A stretch of DNA of 64,000 bases from Polycyclovorans sp002706265 (GTDB taxonomy: Bacteria; Pseudomonadota; Gammaproteobacteria; Nevskiales; Nevskiaceae): NCBI GenBank assembly GCA_963973915.1, contig CAXBBM010000006.1:153662-217661 (forward strand), given 5' to 3'. The notes under the pieces are model-generated. The model made no database searches, had not been told where the DNA came from, and saw only the letters and a list, made by a program, of their open reading frames with translations. The position numbers and the translations under genes are program-made. How positions within the stretch are numbered: the first letter of the stretch is position 1; the number at the start of each line of letters is the position of its first letter. Below are positions 35,814 to 44,817 of the stretch, piece by piece.

Positions 35814-36713
35814 TTATCGCCTGAAGCGCTGGGTCAGATCGCCATAGGCGTCGATCCGTCGATCCCGCAGGAACGGCCACCAGCGGCGGACGTTTTCGCT
35901 GCGCGCCAGGTCGATGTCGACGCAGAGCACGTCGGGGTCGTCGCCGAGTTGGCCGAGCAGTTCGCCCTGCGGCCCGGCAACGAAACTGCTGCCCCAGAAC
36001 TGGCTGCCACTGAGCTGCCCGGTGGGGTCAGGCTCATGGCCGACCCGGTTGCAGGCCAGCACCGGCAGGCCGTTGGCCACGGCGTGCGACCGCTGAATGG
36101 TGATCCAGGCATCGCGCTGGCGGGCCTGCTCGTCGGCCGTATCGTCCGGGTTCCAGCCAATGGCGGTGGGGTAGATCAGCAGCTCGGCACCGGCCATGGC
36201 CATCAGCCGCGCGGCCTCGGGGTACCACTGGTCCCAGCACACCAGCACGCCGAGCCGGCCGGCCGAGGTGTCGATGGGTTCAAAACCCAGATCGCCCGGC
36301 GTGAAGTAGAACTTCTCGTAGTAGCCGGGATCATCGGGAATGTGCATCTTCCGATAGGTGCCCACCAGACGGCCGTCGCGCTCCAGAACCACGGCGGTGT
36401 TGTGATAGAGCCCCGGTGCGCGGCGCTCGAACAATGACCCCACGATGACCGCGCCCAGCTCGGCCGCGAGCCCGCCCAGCCATTCCGTTGAGGGGCCGGG
36501 GATGGTTTCGGCAAGGTCGAACAGCTCGGTGGACTCGTGCTGGCAGAAGTACAGCGAGGTGTGCAGTTCTTGCAGCACGATCAGTTGTGCGCCCTGGGCC
36601 GCCGCCTGGCGGATGCCGGCGTCGGTGCGGGCGACGGTCTCGTCGCGGTTGCCGGTGCAGGCATGCTGCACCAGTCCGGCGCGCAGGGTTTTCGGGGGTG
36701 TGGGCATGGTCAT
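35814..36713 (-). CDS. aguB: N-carbamoylputrescine amidase
   Basis: 299 residues. Hydrolyses N-carbamoylputrescine to putrescine, CO2 and ammonia. Nitrilase-superfamily triad blocks: LIVLQELHTSLYF (Glu), TYRKMHIPDDPGYYEKFYF (Lys) and GVLVCWDQWYPEAARL (Cys). FYFTPGD and WNPDDTADEQARQRDAW are specific to AguB-type enzymes. An ATG at 36707 is an alternative start. It follows aguA with an 11-base gap, so the pair completes the agmatine route. Confidence 0.93.
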   Translation of the reverse strand: MTMPTPPKTLRAGLVQHACTGNRDETVARTDAGIRQAAAQGAQLIVLQELHTSLYFCQHESTELFDLAETIPGPSTEWLGGLAAELGAVIVGSLFERRAPGLYHNTAVVLERDGRLVGTYRKMHIPDDPGYYEKFYFTPGDLGFEPIDTSAGRLGVLVCWDQWYPEAARLMAMAGAELLIYPTAIGWNPDDTADEQARQRDAWITIQRSHAVANGLPVLACNRVGHEPDPTGQLSGSQFWGSSFVAGPQGELLGQLGDDPDVLCVDIDLARSENVRRWWPFLRDRRIDAYGDLTQRFRR

Positions 36714-36724
36714 GGGCCTTTGTT

Positions 36725-37741
36725 TCAGGCGGGCACTTGCATGGTGACGCAATGCAGGCTGCCGAACTGGCGGATCAATGCGCAGCAGTCCACGCCGATC
36801 ACGTCGCGGTCGGGGAAGGCAGGGCGCAGGCGTTCGAGGGCGATGGGGTCGTTGACCGGATCATCGTAGGTGGGCACCAGCACCGCGCCGTTGATGATCA
36901 GAAAATTGGCATAGCCCGCGGGCAGGCGCTGGCCCTGTTCATCAACATGGGCACGCGGCAGGGGCAGCGCGATCAGGTTGTAGGGCTGGCCGTCGGCTTT
37001 CTTCAGCGCCCGCAGCTCATCGGCCATGGGCTGCAGGAGTGCAAAGTGCGGATCGGCTTCGTCATCGCACCCCTGATAGGCAATGGTGTCGGGCGTGCAG
37101 AAACGGGCGATGGTGTCGATGTGGCCGTCGGTGTCGTCGCCCAGCAGGTCACCGTGCTTCAGCCACAGAATGCGCGACAGGCCCAGCCAGTGCGCCAATT
37201 TCTGCTCGATGGTGCCGCGGCCCAGTTTCGGGTTGCGGGTGGTCGCCAGCAGGCAACGTTCAGTGGTGAGCAGCGTGCCCTGGCCATCCGATTCGATGGC
37301 GCCGCCTTCCAGCACGAAATCCAGCGTGTCGACCCGGCCGGACAGCGCCCCCAGCTCGGCGAGCTGCCGGGTCACGGTGTTGTCCAGCGCCGCGTCGAAT
37401 TTGCCGCCCCAGCCGTTGAACTGAAAATCGAGATGCGTCGGCTCGTTGCCGCGGATCACGGTGATGGGGCCGTGGTCACGCGCCCACACGTCGTTGGCGC
37501 GCACCGGCAGCACCGCAAGATGTTCGGGGGCAATGCCCTCGGCCAGCAGACGGCGATGCAGAGACTCGGCATCGTCCGGGCAGGCAATCAGCACCGGCTG
37601 GTACTGGCCGATGGCCACGGCGATGCGAATGAAGTTGGCCTCGACCTCCCCAAACCAGCGCGAAAAATCGCCGTCGCGGCCCGGCCAGGTCAGTTGCACA
37701 AACGCTTGCGGCGCCCATTCGGCGGGCAGGCATGGCTTCAT
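36725..37741 (-). CDS. aguA: Agmatine deiminase
   Basis: 338 residues. Converts agmatine to N-carbamoylputrescine. Peptidyl-arginine-deiminase fold: MPAEWAPQAFVQLTWP-like N-terminus, RANDVWARDHGP, LDFVLEGGAIESDGQGTLL, DDTDGHIDTIARF, and the nucleophile Cys331 in GSLHCVTMQ. Start ATG 37741. First gene of aguA-aguB. Confidence 0.95.
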   Translation of the reverse strand: MKPCLPAEWAPQAFVQLTWPGRDGDFSRWFGEVEANFIRIAVAIGQYQPVLIACPDDAESLHRRLLAEGIAPEHLAVLPVRANDVWARDHGPITVIRGNEPTHLDFQFNGWGGKFDAALDNTVTRQLAELGALSGRVDTLDFVLEGGAIESDGQGTLLTTERCLLATTRNPKLGRGTIEQKLAHWLGLSRILWLKHGDLLGDDTDGHIDTIARFCTPDTIAYQGCDDEADPHFALLQPMADELRALKKADGQPYNLIALPLPRAHVDEQGQRLPAGYANFLIINGAVLVPTYDDPVNDPIALERLRPAFPDRDVIGVDCCALIRQFGSLHCVTMQVPA

Positions 37742-37838
37742 GTCGGTCTCATCAACTCAGGAACGAACTCAGGAACGGGGCTTTGCGGCGTCGTGGCGGC
37801 TCGCCCGAGGGCGCGGACGCCGGTTCAGCGCGCACCGC

Positions 37839-38171
37839 TCAGGACGCCGGGCGAAGTGCCTCGGTGTTGCGCAGCGGTTTCGGCGCCTCTTTTACCACAG
37901 CATCGATGACCCGATCGCGCTCGAAGAAGACCGAAAAATCCGCGTAATCCCAACGGGTGATGGGCGGGTGTTCGGGCTTGCCGCCGCCCACCGGCGCAAA
38001 GCGCTTTGCCGGGGCGCCAAAACGGGCTTCCACAGCGGGCATGCGCGCGCCTCGGTCGGGCAGCGCAATATGCGTGGTGGGGTAGGTGTCTTGTGGCAGG
38101 GTCAGGGTCTCGGCGTGTGTGGCAAGGCCGTAACCGGAGGCAATAACGAAAAAGAGGCTCGCGCGCAGCAT
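37839..38171 (-). CDS. Small exported protein of unknown function
   Basis: 110 residues with a signal peptide (MLRASLFFVIASGYGLATHA|ET). The mature part reads GARMPAVEARFGAPAKRFAP, VGGGKPEHPPITRWDYADFS, VFFERDRVIDAVV. The pattern of a short lead, GxPxxRxxxVGGG, and WxYxxFxVxFE recalls small SmpA/OmlA-like periplasmic proteins found as hypotheticals in many gammaproteobacteria. No function can be given. It lies about 100 bases upstream of aguA on the same strand. Confidence 0.7.
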   Translation of the reverse strand: MLRASLFFVIASGYGLATHAETLTLPQDTYPTTHIALPDRGARMPAVEARFGAPAKRFAPVGGGKPEHPPITRWDYADFSVFFERDRVIDAVVKEAPKPLRNTEALRPAS

Positions 38172-38291
38172 GGGGAACGTCTCAGAAGCCGGGACGCAGG
38201 CAGCATAGCAACGGGGCAGGGTGTGGCGCGCGCGCGTGGGCCAAGGGTCCGCCGAACGGTATCAACGCGGCTCTTGTATCTGCCGCGCCAC

Positions 38292-38322
38292 CAAAAACAC
38301 CGGCGCAAGGCCGGTGTTTTTG
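38292..38322. terminator. Rho-independent terminator downstream of the beta-barrel gene
   Basis: CAAAAACACCGGC-GCAAG-GCCGGTGTTTTTG, perfect 13-bp stem with T-runs on both strands, directly after the stop at 38340 (read on the - strand). Confidence 0.9.
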
Positions 38323-38339
38323 GGGTCACGCACCCGCGT

Positions 38340-38942
38340 TCAGAACAGGTACTGGAGGTTGACCGAACCCATGTCGACGTCGGCGTTGTCGACTTCCATG
38401 CGGTCGTACTCGACGCGCAGCTGCAGGCCGGGACCTTCACCGATGCGCACACCGAAGCCATAGAACATGTCGTTGCCGCTGCGGCTGGTCGAGAGCGCGT
38501 CATCAAGCGGGCCGCCCGCGCCGGGGGCGTCGCGGTCCACATCCCACCAAAAGTTGCCGATCTTGGCGAAGGGCGAAATGGTGCCGAGGGGCACGTGCAC
38601 CAGTGCCGCCGCAAAGCCGCCGTCTGAACTGAGGCGGAAGTCGCCGTCGTTCAGGTCGCCCAGATCAAGGTAGCCGCCTTCAATGCTGAAGATTGGGTTG
38701 ATCTGCGTGCCGATCTGGGCGCGCCAGCCGGTGCGGTTGTCCTTGAATTCCTTGTCGCCGTCCTCGTCTTCGGCAAGAAAATCATCGTCATTCAGACGAA
38801 AGTAGGTGATGCCGCCGCCGCCGTAGATGGCCGGTCCGCTTTGCTGGGAGGAATAGCCGCCCTGGGCGGCGGCAATGCCGGGCACCATGGCGAGGCTGCT
38901 GGCAAGCATGACGCCGGGAGCGATGAGTGCGATTTTTTTCAT
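38340..38942 (-). CDS. Outer-membrane beta-barrel protein
   Basis: 200 residues. Signal peptide MKKIALIAPGVMLASSLAM...GIAAAQ, then an 8-strand-like barrel: AIYGGGGITYFRL, WRAQIGTQINPIFSIEGGYL, GGFAAALVHVPLGTISPFAKIGNF, DMFYGFGVRIG, LQLRVEYDRMEV and a C-terminal VNLQYLF ending in Phe, the BAM targeting signal. It resembles OmpA/OprF-type or opacity-family porin-like small barrels; the loops are acidic (DDDFLAEDEDGDKEF). ATG 38942 has AAAGGA ahead. Single-gene unit with its own terminator. Confidence 0.82.
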   Translation of the reverse strand: MKKIALIAPGVMLASSLAMVPGIAAAQGGYSSQQSGPAIYGGGGITYFRLNDDDFLAEDEDGDKEFKDNRTGWRAQIGTQINPIFSIEGGYLDLGDLNDGDFRLSSDGGFAAALVHVPLGTISPFAKIGNFWWDVDRDAPGAGGPLDDALSTSRSGNDMFYGFGVRIGEGPGLQLRVEYDRMEVDNADVDMGSVNLQYLF

Positions 38943-39039
38943 GGTTAAAAGTCCTTTCGAAATCAAGTAGCTCATGGGATTTAAGTGTCGAACGACCGCT
39001 GCAGGCTACGTTTCGTCAATGACCCGACACTGAACTGGC

Positions 39040-39753
39040 ATGGGCAGGGCGACGGCATTAACCTCAGCCCTGATGGTCACGCGCGCACAGGTTTGGTCGC
39101 TTGCCCCGGTGGCGTGGGCCACGGCGCTGTGGCCGGTGGTGATCATTCACCTGGCCTACGTCAACTCGGCCGGCGGCGGTCACCTGCCGTGGTGCTGGCC
39201 TTATTGGGACGGGTGTACGTCGATCAGCGCCGCAGCCCGCTCGGGCAACTCGATCTATCTGTTCCGCGCCACGATGATGCCCTGGGCGGGTCTGCTCGCC
39301 GTGTACTGGTGGCTGGCCAGCCAATGGTGCCGGCAGCGGGTACCGCAGGCGCGGCTGCGGCGCGCCTGGGTGCTGACCTGCGGCTGGGGCGGCACGCTGT
39401 TCTACCTGCTCTACGCCACCTTTCTGGGCGAAGAGGGCGAGGTGCCACGCATGCTGCGGCGCTACGGTATCAACCTGTATTTCGCCCTCACCGTGCTGGC
39501 GCAAATGTGGTTGATCAGCGTCGCCGTTGGCTCCGGCGTGCTTTCGTCATGGCAGCGGCGCGGCTTTCTCGGCCTCTTCGCTGCGCTCATCATGCTGGGC
39601 TTGGCCAGCCTGCCTTTGCAATTCATCGTTGAGGATCGCCGCGCCGTGCTCAACGCTCTTGAATGGTGGTATGCGCTGTTGATGGTGGGCACCTACGCGC
39701 TGATGGGCCGCGTCTGGCAGCGTCAGGGCTGGCGTCTGCAACTGCTGCATTGA
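39040..39753 (+). CDS. Integral membrane protein with a CTSIS motif
   Basis: 237 residues, about six transmembrane helices. The first periplasmic loop has LPWCWPYWDGCTSISAAARS; the Cys pair and CTSIS block resemble Frag1/DRAM/Sfk1-like membrane proteins. No catalytic motif is visible. An internal ATG at 39073 (MVTRAQVWSLAP) is an equally plausible start, since no clear ribosome-binding site marks either. Followed by the lipocalin gene after about 100 bases. Confidence 0.7.
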   Translation: MGRATALTSALMVTRAQVWSLAPVAWATALWPVVIIHLAYVNSAGGGHLPWCWPYWDGCTSISAAARSGNSIYLFRATMMPWAGLLAVYWWLASQWCRQRVPQARLRRAWVLTCGWGGTLFYLLYATFLGEEGEVPRMLRRYGINLYFALTVLAQMWLISVAVGSGVLSSWQRRGFLGLFAALIMLGLASLPLQFIVEDRRAVLNALEWWYALLMVGTYALMGRVWQRQGWRLQLLH

Positions 39754-39857
39754 CCGCCCGCGGGGGCCGCTGTGACGCCCGCCGTACCTGGACAGCTTGC
39801 GGCAAGCGGCGATGCGGCATGATCCGACCTGATTGATCGACTTTCGGCACACACGAC

Positions 39858-40418
39858 ATGAAAATCGTTTCCATACTCGTTGTTGCTGTTCTACTGAGTG
39901 GCTGCTCTATGTTCGGACCCAAACGCGACCCCATTCCGTTGGTGCCTGAGGTGGACCTGCCCCGCTTCATGGGCACCTGGTACGAGATCGGCTTTACGCC
40001 CATCTTTCTGGTGCGTGATGCCCACAACGGCGTCGAGCATTACCAGCTGAACGACGACGGCACCATTGCCACCACCTACCAGTACCGCGATGGCGCGTTC
40101 GACGGCAAGCTGAAAACCAACACCCCCAAAGGCTTCGTGGAGCCTGGCACCGGCAACGCCTTGTGGGGCATGCAGTTCGTGTGGCCGTTCAAGGGTGAGT
40201 ACCGCATCGTGCACTTGGAGCCGGACTACTCGGTGACCATCATCGCCCGCAACAAGCGCGACTACGTGTGGCTCATGGCCCGCGAACCGGAAATGAGCGA
40301 TGCCGACTTCACGCGGTACCGGCGGATGATTGGCGACATGGGCTACGACCTCGCCGACTTCAAGCGCCACCCGCAACAGTGGCCGGAGGCATCGCCGCGA
40401 CCGCCGCTGAAGGATTGA
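39858..40418 (+). CDS. blc: Bacterial lipocalin lipoprotein
   Basis: 186 residues. Lipoprotein signal MKIVSILVVAVLLSGC with Cys16 as lipid anchor, probably to the outer membrane. Lipocalin motif 1 is LPRFMGTWYEIGFTP (about 34-48), motif 2 is YSVTIIARNKRDYVWLMARE, motif 3 is the C-terminal helix YRRMIGDMGYDLADFKRH. Blc binds fatty acids and lysophospholipids, which suits a lipid-degrading host. Confidence 0.92.
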   Translation: MKIVSILVVAVLLSGCSMFGPKRDPIPLVPEVDLPRFMGTWYEIGFTPIFLVRDAHNGVEHYQLNDDGTIATTYQYRDGAFDGKLKTNTPKGFVEPGTGNALWGMQFVWPFKGEYRIVHLEPDYSVTIIARNKRDYVWLMAREPEMSDADFTRYRRMIGDMGYDLADFKRHPQQWPEASPRPPLKD

Positions 40419-40495
40419 GGCGCGCACAGAATGTCGTGGCCGTTGCATCCCCGGCCCCACCCCCTTGACCCATCGTTCACCCAATAGGCATCCAC

Positions 40496-41062
40496 ATGCG
40501 TCCAGCACTGATCGGCCTGAGTACCGCCGTGGCATCACTGGTTTTTTCTGCGATCGCGCCGGCCGAGGCGGCACGCCCCAACGTTATCGGTTGGGTCGAA
40601 AAGGGCAAGATCATGCCCTGGGGCGCCACCGCCAAATTCAAGATGGACACCGGCGCCCTCACCTCGTCCATGCACGCCGAGCACATCGAAGCATTCGAGA
40701 AAGAGGGCGAAGACTGGGTGCGTTTCGATATTGAACTCGAAGATGCTGAAACCGGTAAGCAGCTCGAACAACGGTTCGAGCGCCGTGTCATCCGCAAGGT
40801 CAAGCTCAGTGGTGCCGGTGGCAGTGATCACCGCGTCACCGTGCTGATGAACGTCTGTTTTGGCGACGCGATCTTCGAAGAAGAATTCTCACTCGATGAT
40901 CGCGACGACCTGAACTACCCGGTGCTGATCGGCCGCCGCACGATTGAGCACTTCGGCGTGATCGACGTGACCCGTACGTTTACCAAAGACCCCACCTGCG
41001 ACGCAGACAGCAAGGTCTACGATCGCGAAACGCTCCAGGCCATCAGTGAGGTGGGCCTTTGA
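40496..41062 (+). CDS. Retropepsin-like aspartic protease homologue (RimB/ATP-dependent zinc protease annotation family)
   Basis: 188 residues with a signal peptide (RPALIGLSTAVASLVFSAIAPAEA). The mature protein has GWVEKGKIMPWGATAKFKMD then TGALTSSMHA, with the aspartic-protease triplet Asp51-Thr-Gly, and NYPVLIGRRTIEHFGVIDV near the end, typical of the PF05618 family. Members are called ATP-dependent zinc proteases in databases, but the fold is retropepsin-like. Probably periplasmic. It follows the lipocalin after about 80 bases. Confidence 0.85.
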   Translation: MRPALIGLSTAVASLVFSAIAPAEAARPNVIGWVEKGKIMPWGATAKFKMDTGALTSSMHAEHIEAFEKEGEDWVRFDIELEDAETGKQLEQRFERRVIRKVKLSGAGGSDHRVTVLMNVCFGDAIFEEEFSLDDRDDLNYPVLIGRRTIEHFGVIDVTRTFTKDPTCDADSKVYDRETLQAISEVGL

Positions 41063-41215
41063 CGGCGCGCCTCGACGACCGCATCTGCCATCTCAACACT
41101 TGATCATCGCCCCGGCGTCAAGACGGTGGGCGGCGGACGCTTATCGCAGGACGCTTCAAGTCATTCCGTTCTGGAACCCCGCTCTCGAGATCCCCGCGCG
41201 TCGGCTGGGCACGCA

Positions 41216-41247
41216 CAAAAATGCCCGCACGAAGGCGGGCATTTTTG
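41216..41247. terminator. Rho-independent terminator of the fadA-fadB operon
   Basis: CAAAAATGCCCGC-N6-GCGGGCATTTTTG, perfect 13-bp stem with T-runs on both strands, 25 bases past the fadB stop; it can also stop the convergent gene ending at 41062. Confidence 0.92.
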
Positions 41248-41271
41248 CGGCGCGAGGCTGTACCGGGGGGC

Positions 41272-43404
41272 TTACTCGAAGCGAGTGCCTTCCTTGGCCA
41301 TTTTCACCAGGATCGGCGCGGGCTTGAAGCGCTCGCCATATTTCTTGGCGAGCTCCTTCGAGCGCTTGACGAAGTTTTCGACGCCATAGGCGTTGATGTA
41401 CTGCAGGGCGCCGCCCTGGAAGGGGGCGAAGCCCCAGCCGAAGATCGAGCCGATGTTGGTGTCGGCGACCGACTCCACGACCTTTTCAGCGTAGCACTTG
41501 GCGGCCTCGTTGGCCTGGGCGAACATCAGGCGGTCCATCAGGTCTTGCTGGGGCAGCTGCTCGGCCAGCGGGAAGGCCTTGGCCAGGCCCGGCCACAGGG
41601 CTTTCTGGCCGCTGGCGGGATAGTCGTAGAAGCCCTTGCCGGCTTTCTTGCCAGGACGGTCAAGGTCCTTGCACATTTTCTCGACCACGGCAGTGCCGGG
41701 GTGCTCGGTCGCGGGCTTGCCTTCGGCGACGAGGTCCTTGCGGGTTTGTTCGAGCACGTGCATGGACAGTGACAGCGAGACTTCGTCTTGCACGGTCAGC
41801 GGGCCGACCGCCATGCCGGCCTGCAGACCGGCCATTTCGATGGACCGCGGGTGCTGGCCTTCGGCGAGCAGCGTCATGCCTTCCATGGGATAGGTGGCGA
41901 AGCAGCGGCTGGTGTAGAAGCCGCGTGAGTCGTTGACGACGATCGGCGTCTTCTTGATCTGCTGCACGAAGTCGAAGGCCTTGGCCAGCGTTTCCGCGCT
42001 GGTTTTCTTGCCCTTGATGATTTCCACCAGCGGCATCTTGTCGACCGGCGAGAAGAAGTGCAGGCCGATGAAGTTTTTCGGCCGCTCGCTGGCTTCGGCC
42101 AGCCCGGTGATGGGCAGGGTGGAGGTGTTGGAGGCGAACACCGCGCGCTTGTCGAGCACCGCCTCGGCCTTCCTTGTCACGTCGGCCTTGATGCTGCGGT
42201 CTTCAAACACCGCTTCGATGACCAGGTCGCAACCCTTGAGCAGCGCGTAGTCGGTGGTGGGCGTGATGCGGGCCAGCATTTCGGCCTTGGCCTCGTGGGT
42301 GCCGCGGCCTTTCTTCAGGGCCTTGTCGAGCAGGCCCTCGGAGTAGCCCTTGCCCTTGTCGGCGGCATCTTGCTTGGCATCAAGCAGCACGACGCTGATG
42401 CCGACCTTGGCGGCCGCATAGGCGATGCCAGCGCCCATCATCCCGGCACCGAGTATGCCGAGCTTGGTCACCTTGGCGCGCTCCACGCCCTCGGGGCGCG
42501 AGCCGCCCTTGTTGATGGCGTTGAGCTGGAACCACAGTGTGCCGATCATGTTCTTGCTGACCTGGCTGACGACCAGTTCGGCGAAGTAGCGGGACTCGAC
42601 GCGGCAGCCCGTGTCGAAGTCGGTGATGCCGCCTTCGAACACGCAGCTCATGATGTTGGTGATGGCGGGGTAGTTGCCGAAACTCTTGGCGCTGGCCATC
42701 GACGGCGCGATGGACCACATCTGGCCGTTCGCGGGTGACTTTGAGTCGCCGCCCGGCCATTTGAACTTCTTGTCGTCCCAGGGCTGTGCAGCCTTGGGGT
42801 TGGCTGAGATCCAGGCGCGCGCCTGGGCAAACATCTCGTCAGCGGTCTCGACCACCTCGTGGATGATGCCCTGCTGCTTGGCTTTTTCGGCGGTCAGTTC
42901 CTTGCCTTCGAGGATCAGCGGCAGGCTGGGCTGGATGCCGATCAGTCGTGGCAGACGCTGGGTGCCGCCGCCGCCGGGCAGCAGGCCCAGCTTGACTTCC
43001 GGCAGGCCGAATTTTGCCTTGGGATTGTTCAGCGCGATGCGGTAATGGCAGGCCAGCGCCAGCTCCAGGCCACCGCCAAGCGCGGTGCCGTTGAGGGCGG
43101 CGACCACCGGCCGACCGCACTTTTCGAGGCGGCGCATCAGTGCCTTGAATTGCTCGGCCATCTCGAACGCTTCGGCCGGGTCGGTCATTTTGTAGACCTT
43201 GTCGATATCGGCCCCGGCGAGGAACTCCTTCTTGCCGGAGGTGACGATCACGCCGGTGACGCTGGCGTCGCCTTCGATCTTGCCCAGCGCGTCCTGGAAC
43301 GGCGTGAGCAGTTCTTCGTTGAGCACGTTCATCGAACGGCCCGGCATGTCGAGGGTGAGGGTCACGACGCCGTTGGCGTCTTTGTCGTATTTCACTGCGG
43401 TCAT
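41272..43404 (-). CDS. fadB: Fatty-acid oxidation complex alpha subunit (enoyl-CoA hydratase / 3-hydroxyacyl-CoA dehydrogenase)
   Basis: 710 residues. N-terminal crotonase domain (about 1-190) with ALNGTALGGGLELALACHYR and the second glutamate block FGLPEVKLGLLPGGGGTQRLPR. Middle NAD-binding dehydrogenase from about 310 (LGILGAGMMGAGIAYAAA; NTSTLPITGLAE; FIGLHFFSPVDKMPLVEII). C-terminal dimerisation domain. Catalyses hydration and dehydrogenation steps of beta-oxidation. The gene order thiolase then alpha subunit is as in fadI-fadJ, so fadJ is an alternative name. ATG 43404 starts 21 bases after the thiolase stop. Confidence 0.92.
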   Translation of the reverse strand: MTAVKYDKDANGVVTLTLDMPGRSMNVLNEELLTPFQDALGKIEGDASVTGVIVTSGKKEFLAGADIDKVYKMTDPAEAFEMAEQFKALMRRLEKCGRPVVAALNGTALGGGLELALACHYRIALNNPKAKFGLPEVKLGLLPGGGGTQRLPRLIGIQPSLPLILEGKELTAEKAKQQGIIHEVVETADEMFAQARAWISANPKAAQPWDDKKFKWPGGDSKSPANGQMWSIAPSMASAKSFGNYPAITNIMSCVFEGGITDFDTGCRVESRYFAELVVSQVSKNMIGTLWFQLNAINKGGSRPEGVERAKVTKLGILGAGMMGAGIAYAAAKVGISVVLLDAKQDAADKGKGYSEGLLDKALKKGRGTHEAKAEMLARITPTTDYALLKGCDLVIEAVFEDRSIKADVTRKAEAVLDKRAVFASNTSTLPITGLAEASERPKNFIGLHFFSPVDKMPLVEIIKGKKTSAETLAKAFDFVQQIKKTPIVVNDSRGFYTSRCFATYPMEGMTLLAEGQHPRSIEMAGLQAGMAVGPLTVQDEVSLSLSMHVLEQTRKDLVAEGKPATEHPGTAVVEKMCKDLDRPGKKAGKGFYDYPASGQKALWPGLAKAFPLAEQLPQQDLMDRLMFAQANEAAKCYAEKVVESVADTNIGSIFGWGFAPFQGGALQYINAYGVENFVKRSKELAKKYGERFKPAPILVKMAKEGTRFE

Positions 43405-43424
43405 GTTCTGTAGTCCCCGACGGC

Positions 43425-44630
43425 TCAAACGCGTTCGATGATGGTGGCGATGCCCATGCCGGCGCCCACGCAGAGCGAGGCGAGGCCGGTTTGCTTGTTC
43501 TGGCGTTCCAGTTCGTCGAGCAGGGTGCCAAGCACCATGCAGCCGGTGGCGCCCAACGGGTGGCCCATGGCGATGGAGCCGCCGTTCACGTTCACCCTGG
43601 CCGGGTCGATGTCGAGATCACGCTGGGCGCGCATCACCACTGCGGCGAAGGCTTCGTTGATCTCGAACAGGTCGATGTCCTTGGCGCTCATCTTGGCCTT
43701 GGTCAGGGCCTTCTTGGCAGCTGGGCCGATGCCAGTGAGCATGATGGTGGGTTCAGAACCGATGACCGCCGTCTGCACGATGCGGGCACGGGGCTTCAGC
43801 CCCAGCTTCTTGCCCATCTTCTTGTTGCCGATCAGCATCAATCCGGCGCCATCGACGATGCCGGAACTGTTGCCGGCGTGATGCACGTGGTTGATCTTTT
43901 CCAGCGTCGTGTACTTGCGCAGCACCGTGGCGTCAAAGCCCATCTGGCCCATGGCCTCGAAGCTGGGCTTGAGCGCGCCCAAGCCTTCCAGCGTGGCATC
44001 GGCACGGATGAATTCGTCGTGGTCCAGCACGGTGAGGCCATTGACGTCCTTGACCGGCACCAGTGATTTTTTGAAGTAGCCCTTGTCGCGCGCGTGCGCC
44101 GCCTTCCGCTGCGAGTTCAGCGCAAAATTGTCGACGTCTTCACGTGACCAGCCTTCCACCGTGGCGATGGTGTCTGCACCGATGCCCTGCGGGGAAAAAC
44201 CCGTCTGCTGGTTGACACGCGGGTCCATGGCCCAGGCGCCGCCGTCACTGCCCATGGCCCAGCGCGACATGCTTTCGACGCCGCCCGCCACCACCAGGTC
44301 TTCGAAACCCGACATCACCTTCATCGCGGCAATGTTGACCGACTCCAGCCCCGACGCACAGAACCGCGACTGGGTGACGCCGGCCACGGTTTCAGACCAC
44401 TTGGCGTAGAGGGCGGCCACGCGGGCGATGTCGGCGCCCTGTTCGCCCACCGGCGTGACACAGCCGAGCACGATGTCGTCAACCAGCGAGGTGTCGAGAT
44501 TGTTGCGCGCTTCCAGCGCCCAAAGGAGGTTGGCCACCAGGTGAATGGGGGTGACCTGATGCAGGCTGCCGTCTTTTTTGCCCTTGCCGCGAGGTGTGCG
44601 GACGGCGTCGTAGATGAAGGCTTCAGTCAT
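43425..44630 (-). CDS. fadA: Acetyl-CoA C-acyltransferase (beta-oxidation thiolase)
   Basis: 401 residues. Cleaves 3-ketoacyl-CoA to acetyl-CoA. Nucleophilic Cys about 89 in SRFCASGLESVNIAAMKV, HHAGNSSGIVDGAGLML, EINEAFAAV, catalytic His in NVNGGSIAMGHPLGATG, and Cys in SLCVGAGMGIATIIE. First gene of the operon with fadB; a perfect palindrome lies 28 bases ahead of its start. Confidence 0.92.
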   Translation of the reverse strand: MTEAFIYDAVRTPRGKGKKDGSLHQVTPIHLVANLLWALEARNNLDTSLVDDIVLGCVTPVGEQGADIARVAALYAKWSETVAGVTQSRFCASGLESVNIAAMKVMSGFEDLVVAGGVESMSRWAMGSDGGAWAMDPRVNQQTGFSPQGIGADTIATVEGWSREDVDNFALNSQRKAAHARDKGYFKKSLVPVKDVNGLTVLDHDEFIRADATLEGLGALKPSFEAMGQMGFDATVLRKYTTLEKINHVHHAGNSSGIVDGAGLMLIGNKKMGKKLGLKPRARIVQTAVIGSEPTIMLTGIGPAAKKALTKAKMSAKDIDLFEINEAFAAVVMRAQRDLDIDPARVNVNGGSIAMGHPLGATGCMVLGTLLDELERQNKQTGLASLCVGAGMGIATIIERV

Positions 44631-44657
44631 GGGCTTGTGCCTAGAAAGAGTGGGTGG

Positions 44658-44676
44658 GTAAGGTTGATAACCTTAC
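44658..44676. promoter_or_regulatory. Perfect 8-3-8 palindrome upstream of fadA, likely operator
   Basis: GTAAGGTT-GAT-AACCTTAC. It lies in the divergent gap between fadA (start 44630) and a TetR gene (start 44818), close to fadA, so a TetR/FadR-like repressor of beta-oxidation may bind here. Confidence 0.6.
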
Positions 44677-44817
44677 GCAATGGGATGGGTTGGGCGCCGA
44701 ACGCGAAGGTGCGGGCCTTGCCCTGATTGGGTGGGGGGCGCTAGCTTACGCATCACGACAAGTTGGGGTCAACCGGCCGACTTGCAAGCACGGAGTTCAT
44801 CGGTAATCATTATTTCC

